DNA from: Sulfitobacter sp. BSw21498
Lineage (GTDB): Bacteria > Pseudomonadota > Alphaproteobacteria > Rhodobacterales > Rhodobacteraceae
DNA: 64,000 nucleotides
Assembly: GCF_006064855.1 (NCBI RefSeq)
Contig: NZ_CP040753.1
Span: forward strand, 1,736,001 to 1,800,000
Reading direction: 5' to 3'
Positions within the stretch are counted from its first letter, which is position 1. Each line of letters starts with the position of its first letter. A program made the translations under genes and the position numbers. The notes under the pieces are model-generated. The model was not told where the DNA came from, searched no databases, and saw only the letters and a list, made by a program, of their open reading frames with translations. Below, one piece after another: positions 7,891-15,951 of the stretch.

Positions 7891-8277
7891 TCAGCGCTTG
7901 CGGTTTCGTCTCGCAGCATAGCGGCGGTCCCGTTCTGCCTTGCGCTCCGCTTCACGGGTTTCTGGTTGAGCTAGCGCTTGCTCGACAGTCTCAGAAAGTT
8001 CCGTTTTAAGGGCTGCCTCGTGCACTTCGGCCTGCTCTTCCTCGCGCTTGGCAATCTCAGCCTGTTGCCGCTCGCGGGCTTCTTTTTCCTGTAGCAACTT
8101 TGTCGCCTTGGCCTGTCGCGCAGACTTGCGGGCAGCAGCGGCTTCGTCTCTTTGAGCATTCTTCGCCAGTCGCTCCGGATCAACGGCTGCAGCTTTGAAA
8201 CGTTCAAGTTTATTTTGTTTGGCTTCGGAAGCGTTCTTGAGACGTCCGTCAAAGCGATCTAGATCGGTCTTCTTCAT
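7891..8277 (-). CDS. DUF6481-like highly charged coiled-coil protein
   Basis: The 128 residues are almost entirely Lys, Arg, Glu, Ala and Gln, with heptad-like spacing from about residue 40 on (AKATKLLQEKEARERQQAE) and an Arg-rich tail (RRYAARRNRKR). The opening FDGRLKNASEAKQNKLERF fits the start of small alphaproteobacterial proteins annotated DUF6481, often found near cold-shock genes. A cold-shock gene lies 312 bp upstream on the same strand here. A role in RNA or nucleoid binding is plausible from the basic tail but unproven. Confidence 0.6.
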   Translation of the reverse strand: MKKTDLDRFDGRLKNASEAKQNKLERFKAAAVDPERLAKNAQRDEAAAARKSARQAKATKLLQEKEARERQQAEIAKREEEQAEVHEAALKTELSETVEQALAQPETREAERKAERDRRYAARRNRKR

Positions 8278-8522
8278 ATATTTTTTTGGCTCGTGTTTGT
8301 GTGGTTCAGTAATAAAATAGGATTGTAGGCTTCATCAATGCAATGGCCATCTGAGGTATTATCGGACGAGCCTAGCTGGATTTTCTCCAAAGCACACGTT
8401 GAGATCATGCATTGCATTGATAGGGCGCACTTTGTGATCGCCTGACGTCATACTGAATACAGTTGAAAGGTCATGCAGAATAAACGGCTTGCGAATAGAT
8501 CGGGCCACCGCTTAGAAATCCG

Positions 8523-8556
8523 AAAGCGGGCGCATCGTCTCCGACCCGCCCGCCAT
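8523..8556 (-). terminator. Probable terminator of the cold-shock gene
   Basis: GCGGGCG (8526-8532) pairs with CGCCCGC (8546-8552) about 35 bp after the cspA stop on the minus strand, followed there by a short pyrimidine run (CTTTC). It is weak as a rho-independent terminator. The remaining 8278-8522 holds no gene I can see. Confidence 0.35.
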
Positions 8557-8589
8557 TATCTGTCAGAATTACCCCCTAAAGGGAAAGCC

Positions 8590-8796
8590 TTAAGCCAAGG
8601 CTAGATTGGCTGCGCTTTCACGACCATCGCGGCCGGACTCAATATCGAATGTAACTTTCTGGTCATCACTCAACGAAGTGAGCCCTGCGCGCTCGACCGC
8701 TGAGATGTGCACAAACACATCATTGCTACCACCCTCAGGGGCGATAAAACCAAAACCTTTAGTAGAGTTGAACCATTTTACGGTGCCATTAGCCAT
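8590..8796 (-). CDS. cspA: Cold-shock protein, CspA family
   Basis: The 68-residue single cold-shock domain protein carries both RNA-binding motifs: KGFGFI (RNP1, about residues 13-18) and DVFVHI (RNP2, about 26-31). It begins [10 protein letters not shown], the standard opening. The ATG at 8796 is preceded by TAAGGAGAATT, a strong ribosome site; the in-frame upstream start at 8817 would skip it. The protein binds single-stranded RNA and melts secondary structure in the cytoplasm. Bacteria usually carry several paralogs, so the symbol denotes the family. Confidence 0.92.
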   Translation of the reverse strand: MANGTVKWFNSTKGFGFIAPEGGSNDVFVHISAVERAGLTSLSDDQKVTFDIESGRDGRESAANLALA

Positions 8797-8929
8797 CGTA
8801 ATTCTCCTTAAAAACACTGCCCGCGAAATGCGGCAGTTCGGCTAGTCAGTGCAGGATCGTATCACTGAGCCGTAAGGAGCAGAAAAATCGATAGAGATAA
8901 CGTAACAGTATTAAGTATATTCCTCTTTA

Positions 8930-9190
8930 TCCAAGGATGCAAGTTCTATTCGCAGGTCTCGAACAAGGAAACGATGCCGCCCCAGTTTGCTGCTCCGGCG
9001 TCGTGGCCAGCGAACAGCCCGTTTTTTTTCGCGGTTCAGAGCTATGCGACGAATCGCGCGTTCGACGGCATTGCTGTCCATCTTGATGCGGCCGTCAGTC
9101 AGCAACAGGCGCAGACCACCCCACTATTTTATGATGTACTTGAGCGCCTCGACCAGACCTCCATGCAGAGCGTGACCAAAAGCCGTATTC
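8930..9190 (-). pseudogene. IS66-family TnpC remnant
   Basis: The minus-strand translation contains LTDGRIKMDSNAVERAIRRI followed by ALNREKK, the conserved C-terminal part of IS66 TnpC transposases. Upstream, in broken frame, is GGLVEALKYII. A frameshift follows near 9000. No IS66 ends or tnpA/tnpB are seen. The surrounding 8797-8929 and 9191-9464 contain nothing I can name. Confidence 0.65.
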
Positions 9191-9464
9191 CGCCGATTGT
9201 GTCGACCGATACGTACGGCGCATAGCTGGCCTTGGGCCAGTCTATTCAGGCTGTAGCACGGCCTCCCCGAAAGCAGACGATGGTCAATCCCGCAGCATTT
9301 CAAGAGCCCAAATGGCAGCCAAGCTGACTTTGCTGCCGCTCACCACAAAGTTGGGTGATAGCGATGCAAAAAACCAGATGATCCAAACTCTCTCGTAGTT
9401 CAAGCCGCCTTTGGACCCTAGTTTCCTGACGACGGACGCCGCTAAAAGACAGTGCAAACAGTTT

Positions 9465-10070
9465 TTATATACCCCAGGGGCAGAGCACTTCGATCTGGCG
9501 GCGACCAAGTTTGTTCAATGTTTCGATGTTATCTAAATAAATTTTCTCGGGCTCCAAAACGTGAGCTAGGACTTTAGTCATCTGATCTTGACGCAGAAGA
9601 TGTATGGTTGGATAGGGTGAGCGATTAGTAAAGTTGCTAAGGTCGTCTACAGCCACACCCTCAAATTGATATTGAGGGTGAAATGATGCCAATTGCACAT
9701 GCTCTGTCAGGTCTGCTTGCTCCAATAGGCTCTGAAACCAGTCGAGCAAATCGAGGTAATCACTGAACTCTTCTAGGCCTTGGGTAAACATGAGCAAGCT
9801 CGTGGAAATGTCATTTTCGTTGGCCCCAAGCAGGCGCTGTAATTCAGTCAGATAGAACTGCTGCAGTTGTGCATCGGTGGTCGCATCACATACGGCATAA
9901 TACACTTGGTCTCGGGCGATGACGCTAGAGGAAAAAGGGCATAAATTTAATCCTACGACCATTTGGTCAAGCCATCGACGGGTGTTTTTAACCACGTCTT
10001 GATGAGCTATTGATAGCGTCTTTAGGTCAAACTTAGTGATACGACAGGTCCTCTCTTGTTTGACAAACAT
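9465..10070 (-). CDS. DUF1415 family protein
   Basis: The 201 residues include the features I associate with DUF1415: NTRRWLDQMVVGLNLCPFSS near the start and a central HPQYQFEGVAVDDLSNFTNR followed by SPYPTIHLLR. The family is mostly known from gammaproteobacteria and is uncharacterised; the conserved Cys-Pro-Phe and His/Asp residues hint at an enzyme. Base composition here is clearly less GC-rich than the core genes, as in the neighbouring trmL, which suggests transfer. The start at ATG 10070 is the longest option; a start closer to ITKFDLK is possible. Confidence 0.75.
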   Translation of the reverse strand: MFVKQERTCRITKFDLKTLSIAHQDVVKNTRRWLDQMVVGLNLCPFSSSVIARDQVYYAVCDATTDAQLQQFYLTELQRLLGANENDISTSLLMFTQGLEEFSDYLDLLDWFQSLLEQADLTEHVQLASFHPQYQFEGVAVDDLSNFTNRSPYPTIHLLRQDQMTKVLAHVLEPEKIYLDNIETLNKLGRRQIEVLCPWGI

Positions 10071-10259
10071 AATGCATATTCTGCCCCAATTTCCAATGTG
10101 TTTGCAAAAGCCAAAAAAATCGACGCGGTGCAGTCACAACCATCAATTGTGTCATTTTGCCCTTCGCCACTGGCAGTCGGCCTATAGCCGGCCTTGAAAC
10201 CGATCTCCGAATGCTACGCCGGCAGCCCGCATTACTAACATTCGTGCAAGACGCTGCAT

Positions 10260-10733
10260 TCACCCACCCAACTGAGTGCGCATCGCTTGATAAACGACCG
10301 CTGTAGCTACGTTTGCCAAGTTGAGCGACCGTACACGTGTATCAAGCATCGGTAAATTGAATACGCGGTCATTCATGCCATCCAAGATGGCAGGCGGCAG
10401 GCCCGCAGATTCACACCCGAAAACCAAATAAGAATTCGGTTGATAGTCCGGAGTATAAAAAGTCTGAGCGCCGTGTTCTTCGAAAAAGTAGAGATCATCG
10501 CGCGATGGTTTTCGGTCCCCTAAAAAGCTTTGCCAACTGTCATATTCAGTAAGATTAACATGCTTCCAGTAATCCGTTCCGGCCCGCCGCACTGACTTTT
10601 CGTCAAGAGAAAACCCATAGGGCTTGATCAGGATAAGCTCCAGATCCAACGCGACGCAGGTCCGCCCGATAGCACCGGTATTGTACGGAATTTCAGGCGT
10701 CACCAACACCATCTTCATGCGCAGCTCAGACAT
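10260..10733 (-). CDS. trmL: tRNA (cytidine(34)-2'-O)-methyltransferase
   Basis: The 157-residue SPOUT-class enzyme methylates the 2'-O of the wobble base in tRNA-Leu, using S-adenosylmethionine. It shows all three family motifs: PEIPYNTGAIGRTCVA (about 13-28), LVFGCESAGLPPAIL (about 104-118) and the knot-forming LPMLDTRVRSLNLANVATAV (about 127-146). Length and motif spacing are standard. It lies about 190 bp from the DUF1415 gene on the same strand in a low-GC patch. A transferred copy in addition to a core trmL is possible and cannot be judged from this window. Confidence 0.88.
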   Translation of the reverse strand: MSELRMKMVLVTPEIPYNTGAIGRTCVALDLELILIKPYGFSLDEKSVRRAGTDYWKHVNLTEYDSWQSFLGDRKPSRDDLYFFEEHGAQTFYTPDYQPNSYLVFGCESAGLPPAILDGMNDRVFNLPMLDTRVRSLNLANVATAVVYQAMRTQLGG

Positions 10734-11052
10734 AGGGTGTGCGTGCTTTCTAAATCACGGGCGCAGGATCGGGCCATCGTTAGCGTCCTCTTAGCCTGAT
10801 CACCGAACCTTTCACAACGCCAACTTTGCCGCCCAAACGCGGCATTCTGGGCTCTCAACTGATGTTGAATGCAGGGCAACATCCGACAAGAGGCTCCGCC
10901 GGACCAGATCAGGGACGGCCCTGTGACGTGGTCCTGCAAAACTGGACAGCGTGCTAAGATTTATCCCGTCTGACGTCAGCGCCTATGGGTCCAAATCGGG
11001 TCATTTGCTAAGTGAGGGTTTGTTGCTCATCGTAGCCACCGAGAGGCGGACG

Positions 11053-11220
11053 ATGAGAAAGACAACGAAAAGCCCCAGCGAGAAGATTGTCAAGGATATC
11101 AAGCGCGCGCGCCGCTGCCCGGCAGTCGATACGCAGTACCGATGAGAGGGGCGCAAGCATTATTCATCAGAAGAGAAGATCAGGATCGTGTTGGATGCCC
11201 TACGTGGCCGACCGAATGCG
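11053..11220 (+). pseudogene. Truncated IS3 orfA
   Basis: The N-terminal third of the IS3 OrfA homologous to the one at 55257-54766. It is interrupted by the 39-bp palindromic insertion 11113-11151 after about 20 residues; the frame resumes with RKHYSSEEKIRIVL. It ends abruptly at the remnant boundary. Confidence 0.75.
11113..11151 (+). repeat. Palindromic mini-insertion E3 (39 bp)
   Basis: It starts CGCTGCCCGGCAGT and ends ATGAGAGGGG, with core CGATAC-GCA-GTACCG (one mismatch). It sits at the same codon boundary (before R-K-H-Y) as E15 in the related IS at 55150-55188. Confidence 0.85.
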
Positions 11221-11228
11221 TCAGGGTG

Positions 11229-11624
11229 ACCGAGACGGGCGGGGAAACCTATCGCTTGCTACGCTCATGCGGTTCACCGGCTGGTTTCTCGAGGTGTGTC
11301 TCGACCAAGTAAAATTTATGGACGAACTTCTGGATATTGGAGTTATGGCCGACCGGCTCACGCGATATGCCGCTGAGCAGAACTTCCGCGCGGTAGTCGC
11401 TGAGCTCTTGCGTGCAGTTCTGACCTGCGGCCATGTTGGGCCAAGGAGATATTGCCGTCATCCTCGGGGTCGCGCCCAACACAGCCAGAGCTGTGATCAA
11501 AGCGCTGACGGAGAATGGCATTTTGGGGTCCGAGACAGCCCAGTCAGACTTAGAGTTACGTTTTCCGAGCCATACCCATGTGGTGCTTTTTCCGGACCTT
11601 ATCGAAGGCTCACAGAGTGACTAG
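11229..11624 (+). pseudogene. Fic-family protein, C-terminal remnant with frameshift
   Basis: The frame from about 11229 reads MRFTGWFLEVCLDQVKFMDE then LLDIGVMADRLTRYAA, the helical region after the Fic core in a common alphaproteobacterial Fic family. Near 11435 the frame shifts by one base to GDIAVILGVAPNTARAVIKA, a winged-helix domain, and ends LRFPSHTHVVLFPDLIEGS. The catalytic HPFxxGNG motif and everything before it are missing, replaced by the IS3 remnant. Fic proteins transfer AMP to target proteins; this copy cannot. Confidence 0.65.
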
Positions 11625-11842
11625 AACGGCCCAACGCCGACCTTTAGCATAGGATTGCGATGCCGCAGTGCGGCCCATTCATCGCAACCCCAAAATTGGG
11701 AGACGGATGAAATCACGCAACGCGGAGGACGCTGCCCTTCAGGTTTGTATCGCCAAACTGGCATTTGCGGATCACCCTCGCCCACTGTTGTCGTTTCGTA
11801 CGAAACGGCACATGCTGGGTCCAAAGAACTATGGAGAGTAGA

Positions 11843-12304
11843 ATGGCAGCACTTGCAGAGAGAACAGCCTATTCGTATCGAGAGGATCCAGCCGTTCCTG
11901 CCTTCGACGACAGTGGCCAAATAGCGGTCATGGACGGCGACTGCGCACTTTGCTCCTGGGGTGCGCGCACAATCGCGAAACTGGATAAAGCTGGGACGTT
12001 CCGCCTCTGCCCCGCCCAGTCGAAAACGGGCGATGCTCTCGTGCGTCATTACGGACTGGATCCGGTGGACCCTGAGACCTGGCTCTTTATTGAAGACGGG
12101 CAAGCATGGTCCGGTATGGAAGCGATCATCCGGATTGGCGAGCGCTTGGGTGGTGCAGCAAGGCTCGCCAGCCTGTTACGCGTTCTCCCGCGAGGGCTCC
12201 GCGAATGGATATATCGCCGGATAGCGCACAATCGGTATCGCTTCGGCAAGTCTGACATGTGCGCTACGCCCGACGATAAGCTGCGCCGAAGACTGATGAC
12301 CTGA
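11843..12304 (+). CDS. DCC-family thiol-disulfide oxidoreductase (DUF393)
   Basis: The 153-residue protein has the family signature VMDGDCALCSWGARTIAKLD (about residues 29-48), giving a CxxC-like DGDCALC motif, followed by RLCPAQS and a long helical C-terminus (LASLLRVLPRGLREWIYRRI). I choose the ATG at 11843 because GGAG lies about 8 bp upstream; longer starts at 11831 and 11765 have no such site. The family is thought to work on thiol/disulfide exchange. Nothing in the neighbourhood fixes its partner; the DUF3179 gene follows after 366 bp on the same strand. Confidence 0.8.
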   Translation: MAALAERTAYSYREDPAVPAFDDSGQIAVMDGDCALCSWGARTIAKLDKAGTFRLCPAQSKTGDALVRHYGLDPVDPETWLFIEDGQAWSGMEAIIRIGERLGGAARLASLLRVLPRGLREWIYRRIAHNRYRFGKSDMCATPDDKLRRRLMT

Positions 12305-12670
12305 GCATTCCGAGCGATCTACGCCATGCGTTCAAAGGACAAATCTCGGCCCAAAGCCGCCTCTGGTCGGTCTTTTCAGCGCTGCGCTACAGCCTTCGAT
12401 TGCAGTCATTCGTGCATCGCGTAGTACTATCGGTGGGCGATCGCGCGTCGTGCGCCAGATGTCTAACGCTATCGCCGAGCTCACAAACGGCCCGCTTTTG
12501 GCAAGCGACGAGCCATAAGCTGACTTTGCGGGGCAAACGGTGGGCTAATCCCGTGATCTTCTGACACAGCCGCCGATGCGTTTCGGTGCGGCAGGCTGAC
12601 GCAATTGTGTACAAGGCGTGATCACGAGATGTTCTATGCTGGCGGTACTTTCTTATCCGGAGCTTCTGCT
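12305..12670. other. Gene-free spacer
   Basis: No reading frame with family resemblance, ribosome site or strong repeat was found in these 366 bp. It precedes the DUF3179 gene and presumably holds its promoter. Confidence 0.4.
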
Positions 12671-13678
12671 ATGACCCGAAATCTCTTCCCGCCCAAGCGC
12701 TCCTTCGGACCGTGGCGCTCCTTCTTGCAGGTGCTTGCCGCGCTGCCCCTGCTGGCCGCCGCACCAGCCACGGCGCAGGTGAACCCTTTTGACGCCGCGT
12801 GGCCCAACACGGATTTCTCGCGCCTTGCCATTGACCTCGGCGAGGTCGTCTCTGGCGGGCCGCCGCGCGATGGTATCCCGGCGATCCTCGACCCCAGCTT
12901 CATCCGAGCTTCCGAGGAGACGCGGCTCGAAGACCGCGAACCTGTGATGACCTACCTGTCCGACGACGGCGCGGCCCGTGCCTATCCAATCCGCTACTTG
13001 ATGTGGCACGAGATCGTGAACGACGTGGTGGATGGTCAACCGATCACCGTCACCTTCTGCCCGCTCTGTAACACTGGAATGGTTTTCGACGGGCGGGTTA
13101 GCGGACGCACGCTGACCTTCGGCGTCTCCGGGCTGCTACGCCATTCGGACATGATCATGTACGACCAACAGACAGAGAGCTGGTGGCAGCAGGCACTGGG
13201 AGAAGGTATCGCAGGTGAGATGACAGGACGCACTTTGATTCAGCTTCCAGCCTGGATGGAAAGCTGGGCGGCGTTCCGCGACGCGCATCCAAACGGGCTT
13301 GTGCTCGACGAGCCGGACTGGCGAAGGGCCTATGGCACGAACCCTTATCGCAACTACGATACATCCCGGCCTTTCCTCTATTCGGGCGAGGACCCGCCGC
13401 ACGGCATTCCACCTCTGGAACGTGTGGTCCGGGTCGGTAACCAGGCATGGCCGCTAACGCGCCTGTCCCGTGAACGCATAGTCAAAGAGGGGGGGCTGAC
13501 ATTGAGTTGGGCCGAGGGGCAGGCCTCCGCGCTCGATACCGGAAACATTGGTCAGGGGCGCGAGGTGGGTAATGTCCGTGTCCGCGATGCCCAGGGCCGG
13601 GATGTGGCGCATGACATCCCCTTCGCTTTCGCGTTTCACGCCTTCCACCCCGAGGGCCGTTGGATGCTCAGGGACTAA
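12671..13678 (+). CDS. DUF3179 domain-containing exported protein
   Basis: The ATG at 12671 gives 335 residues with a signal peptide (a basic N-terminus, then FLQVLAALPLLAAAPATAQ) cut before VNPF. The mature protein is a full DUF3179 domain. It contains the characteristic VTFCPLCNTGMVFD (about residues 129-142) with its CxxC pair, and TFGVSGLLRHSDMIMYDQQT then ESWWQQ. Function is unknown; the CPLC motif and export suggest a periplasmic metal or redox protein. The upstream DCC protein also carries a CxxC motif, so a shared thiol pathway is possible but only inferred. Confidence 0.85.
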   Translation: MTRNLFPPKRSFGPWRSFLQVLAALPLLAAAPATAQVNPFDAAWPNTDFSRLAIDLGEVVSGGPPRDGIPAILDPSFIRASEETRLEDREPVMTYLSDDGAARAYPIRYLMWHEIVNDVVDGQPITVTFCPLCNTGMVFDGRVSGRTLTFGVSGLLRHSDMIMYDQQTESWWQQALGEGIAGEMTGRTLIQLPAWMESWAAFRDAHPNGLVLDEPDWRRAYGTNPYRNYDTSRPFLYSGEDPPHGIPPLERVVRVGNQAWPLTRLSRERIVKEGGLTLSWAEGQASALDTGNIGQGREVGNVRVRDAQGRDVAHDIPFAFAFHAFHPEGRWMLRD

Positions 13679-13974
13679 ACGGGCCTTTGCTGCCGTTCGC
13701 GAGGGTACTCGGATGCCGCGCCAGCAGCCCGAATTGCGGACATTCGTGCAGAGCGCAGCATTTCTACCGACTTCAACTCACACTGTGCGGACAAAGCTGC
13801 CGTTAGCACGGCTCCTTGAATGACCGCTTTGAAATAAAAGATGCACGAGACCTGTTTGGAACCAGAAGCGACTTGATGGAGATGTCAAATCTTCGGAGTA
13901 AGTCGGCAGGCAGATGAAAATTAGTTTCGGAGCGATTGGCTCAAAATTAAGCTACATATGGTCAACAGACCGTT

Positions 13975-14523
13975 CTAAGCGCCAATCATCATGTCAGCCA
14001 CGTTTTCTGCAATCATCATCGTTGGCGCGTTTGTGTTTCCTGCAATGATCGATGGCATGACGGACGCATCGACAGCCCGCAGGCCATGGACGCCTCGAAC
14101 ACGGCCCTCAGGGTCAACAACCGAAGCGGTGTCCATCCCCATACGGCAGGTGCCAACAGGATGGTAAATGGTTTCGGCGCGCGCCCGAATATCGGCTATG
14201 AGGTCCGCGTCTGACTGCACACTTTTCCCTGGAAATACCTCTGATTTTAGATGGCCAGCGATTGCGGGTGCCGCCATCACGCGGCGCGCGATCTTCAACC
14301 CGGCCAGCAAAACTTCTATGTCGTCGGGGTGGCTGAGGTAATTGGGCTCGATACGGGCGGGGGTCAACGCGCCGGGGCCCGATAATGTCACCTGACCACG
14401 GCTTTTGGGCAAAAGATCGCAGACATGCAGTGTGACACCGTAGCCCCAAGATGTGTTGCGCCCATGATCGCGCAGGTAGGCCGGAATGAAACGGAATTGC
14501 AGGTTTGGCCTGTCGAGTGACGG
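13975..14523 (-). pseudogene. GMC oxidoreductase (choline dehydrogenase type), C-terminal fragment
   Basis: The fragment reads LQFRFIPAYLRDHGRNTSWG, then TLHVCDLLPKSRG, and ends with YHPVGTCRMGM, VVDPEGRVRGVHGLRAVDAS and MPSIIAGNTNAPTMMIAE. This is the substrate-binding half and C-terminal FAD-contact region of GMC enzymes, including the catalytic His of YHPVGTC. The FAD-binding N-terminus is missing because an IS3 element begins at 14524, exactly where homology stops. No N-terminal half is found on the far side of the IS, so more than a simple insertion happened. The 296 bp before it (13679-13974) hold no gene. Confidence 0.88.
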
Positions 14524-15056
14524 TGACCTGCCCCCCGAGGCTCCCTCATTCATAGTGAGAGTTTGCAGGTTTGGATTTCATATTCTTCATCGTCATTTTG
14601 GGCAAGCGCGTCGTGTGCGGTGCCCTCAAATTGCTCAAGCGCACGGCGCGCTTCAGCAGGTGCTTGGTTTCCGAGTGATGAGTGCGGTCTGACGTTGTTG
14701 TAATCGTATCGCCAGAGAGCCAGCTTGCGGCGAGCATCATCCAAGGTGTCGAAGATCTCCTCGTTGAGCAGCTCGTCGCGCAGGCTGCCGTTGAAGCTTT
14801 CGATGAAGGCATTCTGCTGCGGTTTGCCCGGATCGATATAATGCCAATCAACATCGTTATCGCCAGCCCACTTCAGGATCGCACGACTGGTGAACTCTGT
14901 GCCGTTATCACTGACGATACAGGCAGGCTTTCCATAAACGCGCACAAGCGCATCTAACTCGCGTGCCACCCTCGCACCTGAGATGCTGGTATCGGCCATC
15001 AGGCACAGGTTCTCACGGCAGCAGTCGTCATTCACTGCCAGCATGCGGAACTTGCG

Positions 15057-15095
15057 CCCCTCTCATGGTTTGTAAACAAACCACTGCCGGGCAGC
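15057..15095 (-). repeat. Palindromic mini-insertion E4 (39 bp)
   Basis: On the minus strand it starts GCTGCCCGGCAGT and ends ATGAGAGGGG, with core stem GGTTTGT-TT-ACAAACC (7 bp, perfect). It interrupts orfB at codon boundary S|R. Confidence 0.88.
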
Positions 15096-15401
15096 GGATG
15101 CGCCGAACGTATCAGACACAAAATCCAACGACCAACGCTCGCCTGGGCGCAAAGCCACAGGCATAGGTGTCCGCGATCCACGCGCACGTTTACGGCCTCT
15201 GCGCCGCCTGACACCCAGCTTTTCCTCGGTGTAGAGACGATACAGCTTCTTGTGGTTCATAATCATGCCTTTGCGTTCCAACAGCACGCCAATCCGGCGA
15301 TAGCCGTACCGACGCCGTTTGCTGGCAATCGCCTTCATCTCTTCGCGAACTTCAGGATTATCCGGCGGCTTGTCGCGCCGAACGGTCTTGGGATCGACAC
15401 C

Positions 15402-15437
15402 CGTTGCCCGGCAACACATGCTCGCATGTGTGAGAGG
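15402..15437 (+). repeat. Palindromic mini-insertion E5 (36 bp, frame-preserving)
   Basis: On the plus strand (opposite to the gene) it starts CGTTGCCCGGCAA and ends TGAGAGG, with core CACATGC-TC-GCATGTG. It adds exactly 12 sense codons to orfB between RRACRLV and GVDPKTVRR. Confidence 0.8.
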
Positions 15438-15520
15438 GACCAGCCTGCACGCACGACGTTGCGAGATATCATGATCCCGCATCACCTTGCGTGCTACAGC
15501 CCGTCGCACATTCGGTGTCG

Positions 15521-15825
15521 TCAGCTCTTTCCCAGCAAATCCTTCAGAACAACGTTATCGAGCATCGTATCGGCCAGCAGACGCTTCAGCTTCGCGTTCT
15601 CATCTTCCAGCGATTTAAGCCGGTGGGTGTCTGACACGTTCACTCTCGGGACATTGCTGCGCAATACCCTGCCGTGCAACGCATGCCGCCATACTTGGCT
15701 TTGAGCTTGTAAAACGACGCCGGGCTCAGGACATGCCTACGACACACCTCTGCCGTCGGCATCCCAGCTTCCTGTTCTTTGATCATCCCGATTATTTGGG
15801 CTTCGGTAAATCGGCTCTGTCGCAT
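15521..15825 (-). pseudogene. IS3-family orfA with mini-insertion
   Basis: OrfA starts at 15825 with RQSRFTEAQIIGMIKEQEAG and the helix-turn-helix AEVCRRHVLSPASFYKLKAK. The 41-bp insertion E6 (15641-15681) then introduces a stop. Removing it joins KYGGM to NVSDTHRLKSLEDENAKLKR and gives 88 codons ending LLGKS. OrfA normally recognises the IS ends. Confidence 0.85.
15641..15681 (-). repeat. Palindromic mini-insertion E6 (41 bp)
   Basis: On the minus strand it starts CGTTGCACGGCAGGG and ends CCCGAGAGTG, with core stem ATTGC-GCA-GCAAT. It disrupts orfA of the IS3 element. Confidence 0.85.
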
Positions 15826-15951
15826 TTGTTTGCTCCTTCAAAGGTTGAGCAAACTCTACATTAAACTGAGGGAAGTTTCGGGGGGCAGGTCACCGGCAAT
15901 CGAAAGTTCACCATGGCGACAAAGATCGACGCCTATTTTTGTGATCCTCAG

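Larger units (their letters stand above)
10967..11222 (+). mobile_element. Left-end remnant of an IS3-family element
   Basis: GTCTGACGTCAGCGC at 10968 followed by TATGGGTCCAAAT matches the orfA-side terminus of the element at 53482-55343. An orfA start at 11053 (MRKTTKSPSEKIVKDIKRA) follows. The reading, with the palindromic insertion removed, continues RKHYSSEEKIRIVLDALRG and is then cut off at about 11222, where Fic-related coding begins. The rest of the IS is missing. The preceding 10734-10966 has no gene I can support. Confidence 0.7.
14550..15509 (-). pseudogene. IS3-family orfB / integrase subunit with two mini-insertions
   Basis: OrfB begins MRRAVARKVMRDHDISQRRA and carries the IS3 integrase core: RWSLDFVSDTF (first Asp), SDNGTEFTS (second Asp) and [10 protein letters not shown] (Glu). 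E5 (15402-15437) adds 12 in-frame codons (PLTHASMCCRAT) without a stop. E4 (15057-15095) breaks the frame between FGAS and RKFRMLAV. Without both inserts the gene is 885 bp, 295 codons, typical for the family. With E4 present, full-length transposase cannot be made. Confidence 0.85.
14524..15892 (-). mobile_element. IS3-family element (1369 bp)
   Basis: The ends TGACCTGCCCCCCGA (14524) and its complement TCGGGGGGCAGGTCA (ending 15892) form inverted repeats that continue imperfectly inward (CTCCCTC / GAGGGAA). Inside, on the minus strand, are orfA (15825-15521) and orfB (15509-14550), with a slippery A-rich junction (GGGAAAGAGC) for a frameshifted OrfAB. Three palindromic mini-insertions sit in these genes. 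No clear 3-bp target duplication is visible. It truncates the GMC oxidoreductase gene. Confidence 0.88.

Noticed and set aside
10715..10939. Minus-strand 74-codon frame upstream of trmL
   Set aside because: Overlaps the trmL start, Cys/Arg-rich composition typical of a shadow frame, no homology recognised.
14518..15898. Target-site duplication flanking the IS3 at 14524-15892
   Set aside because: Flanking triplets (CGG and CCG) are complementary rather than repeated, so no duplication is claimed.
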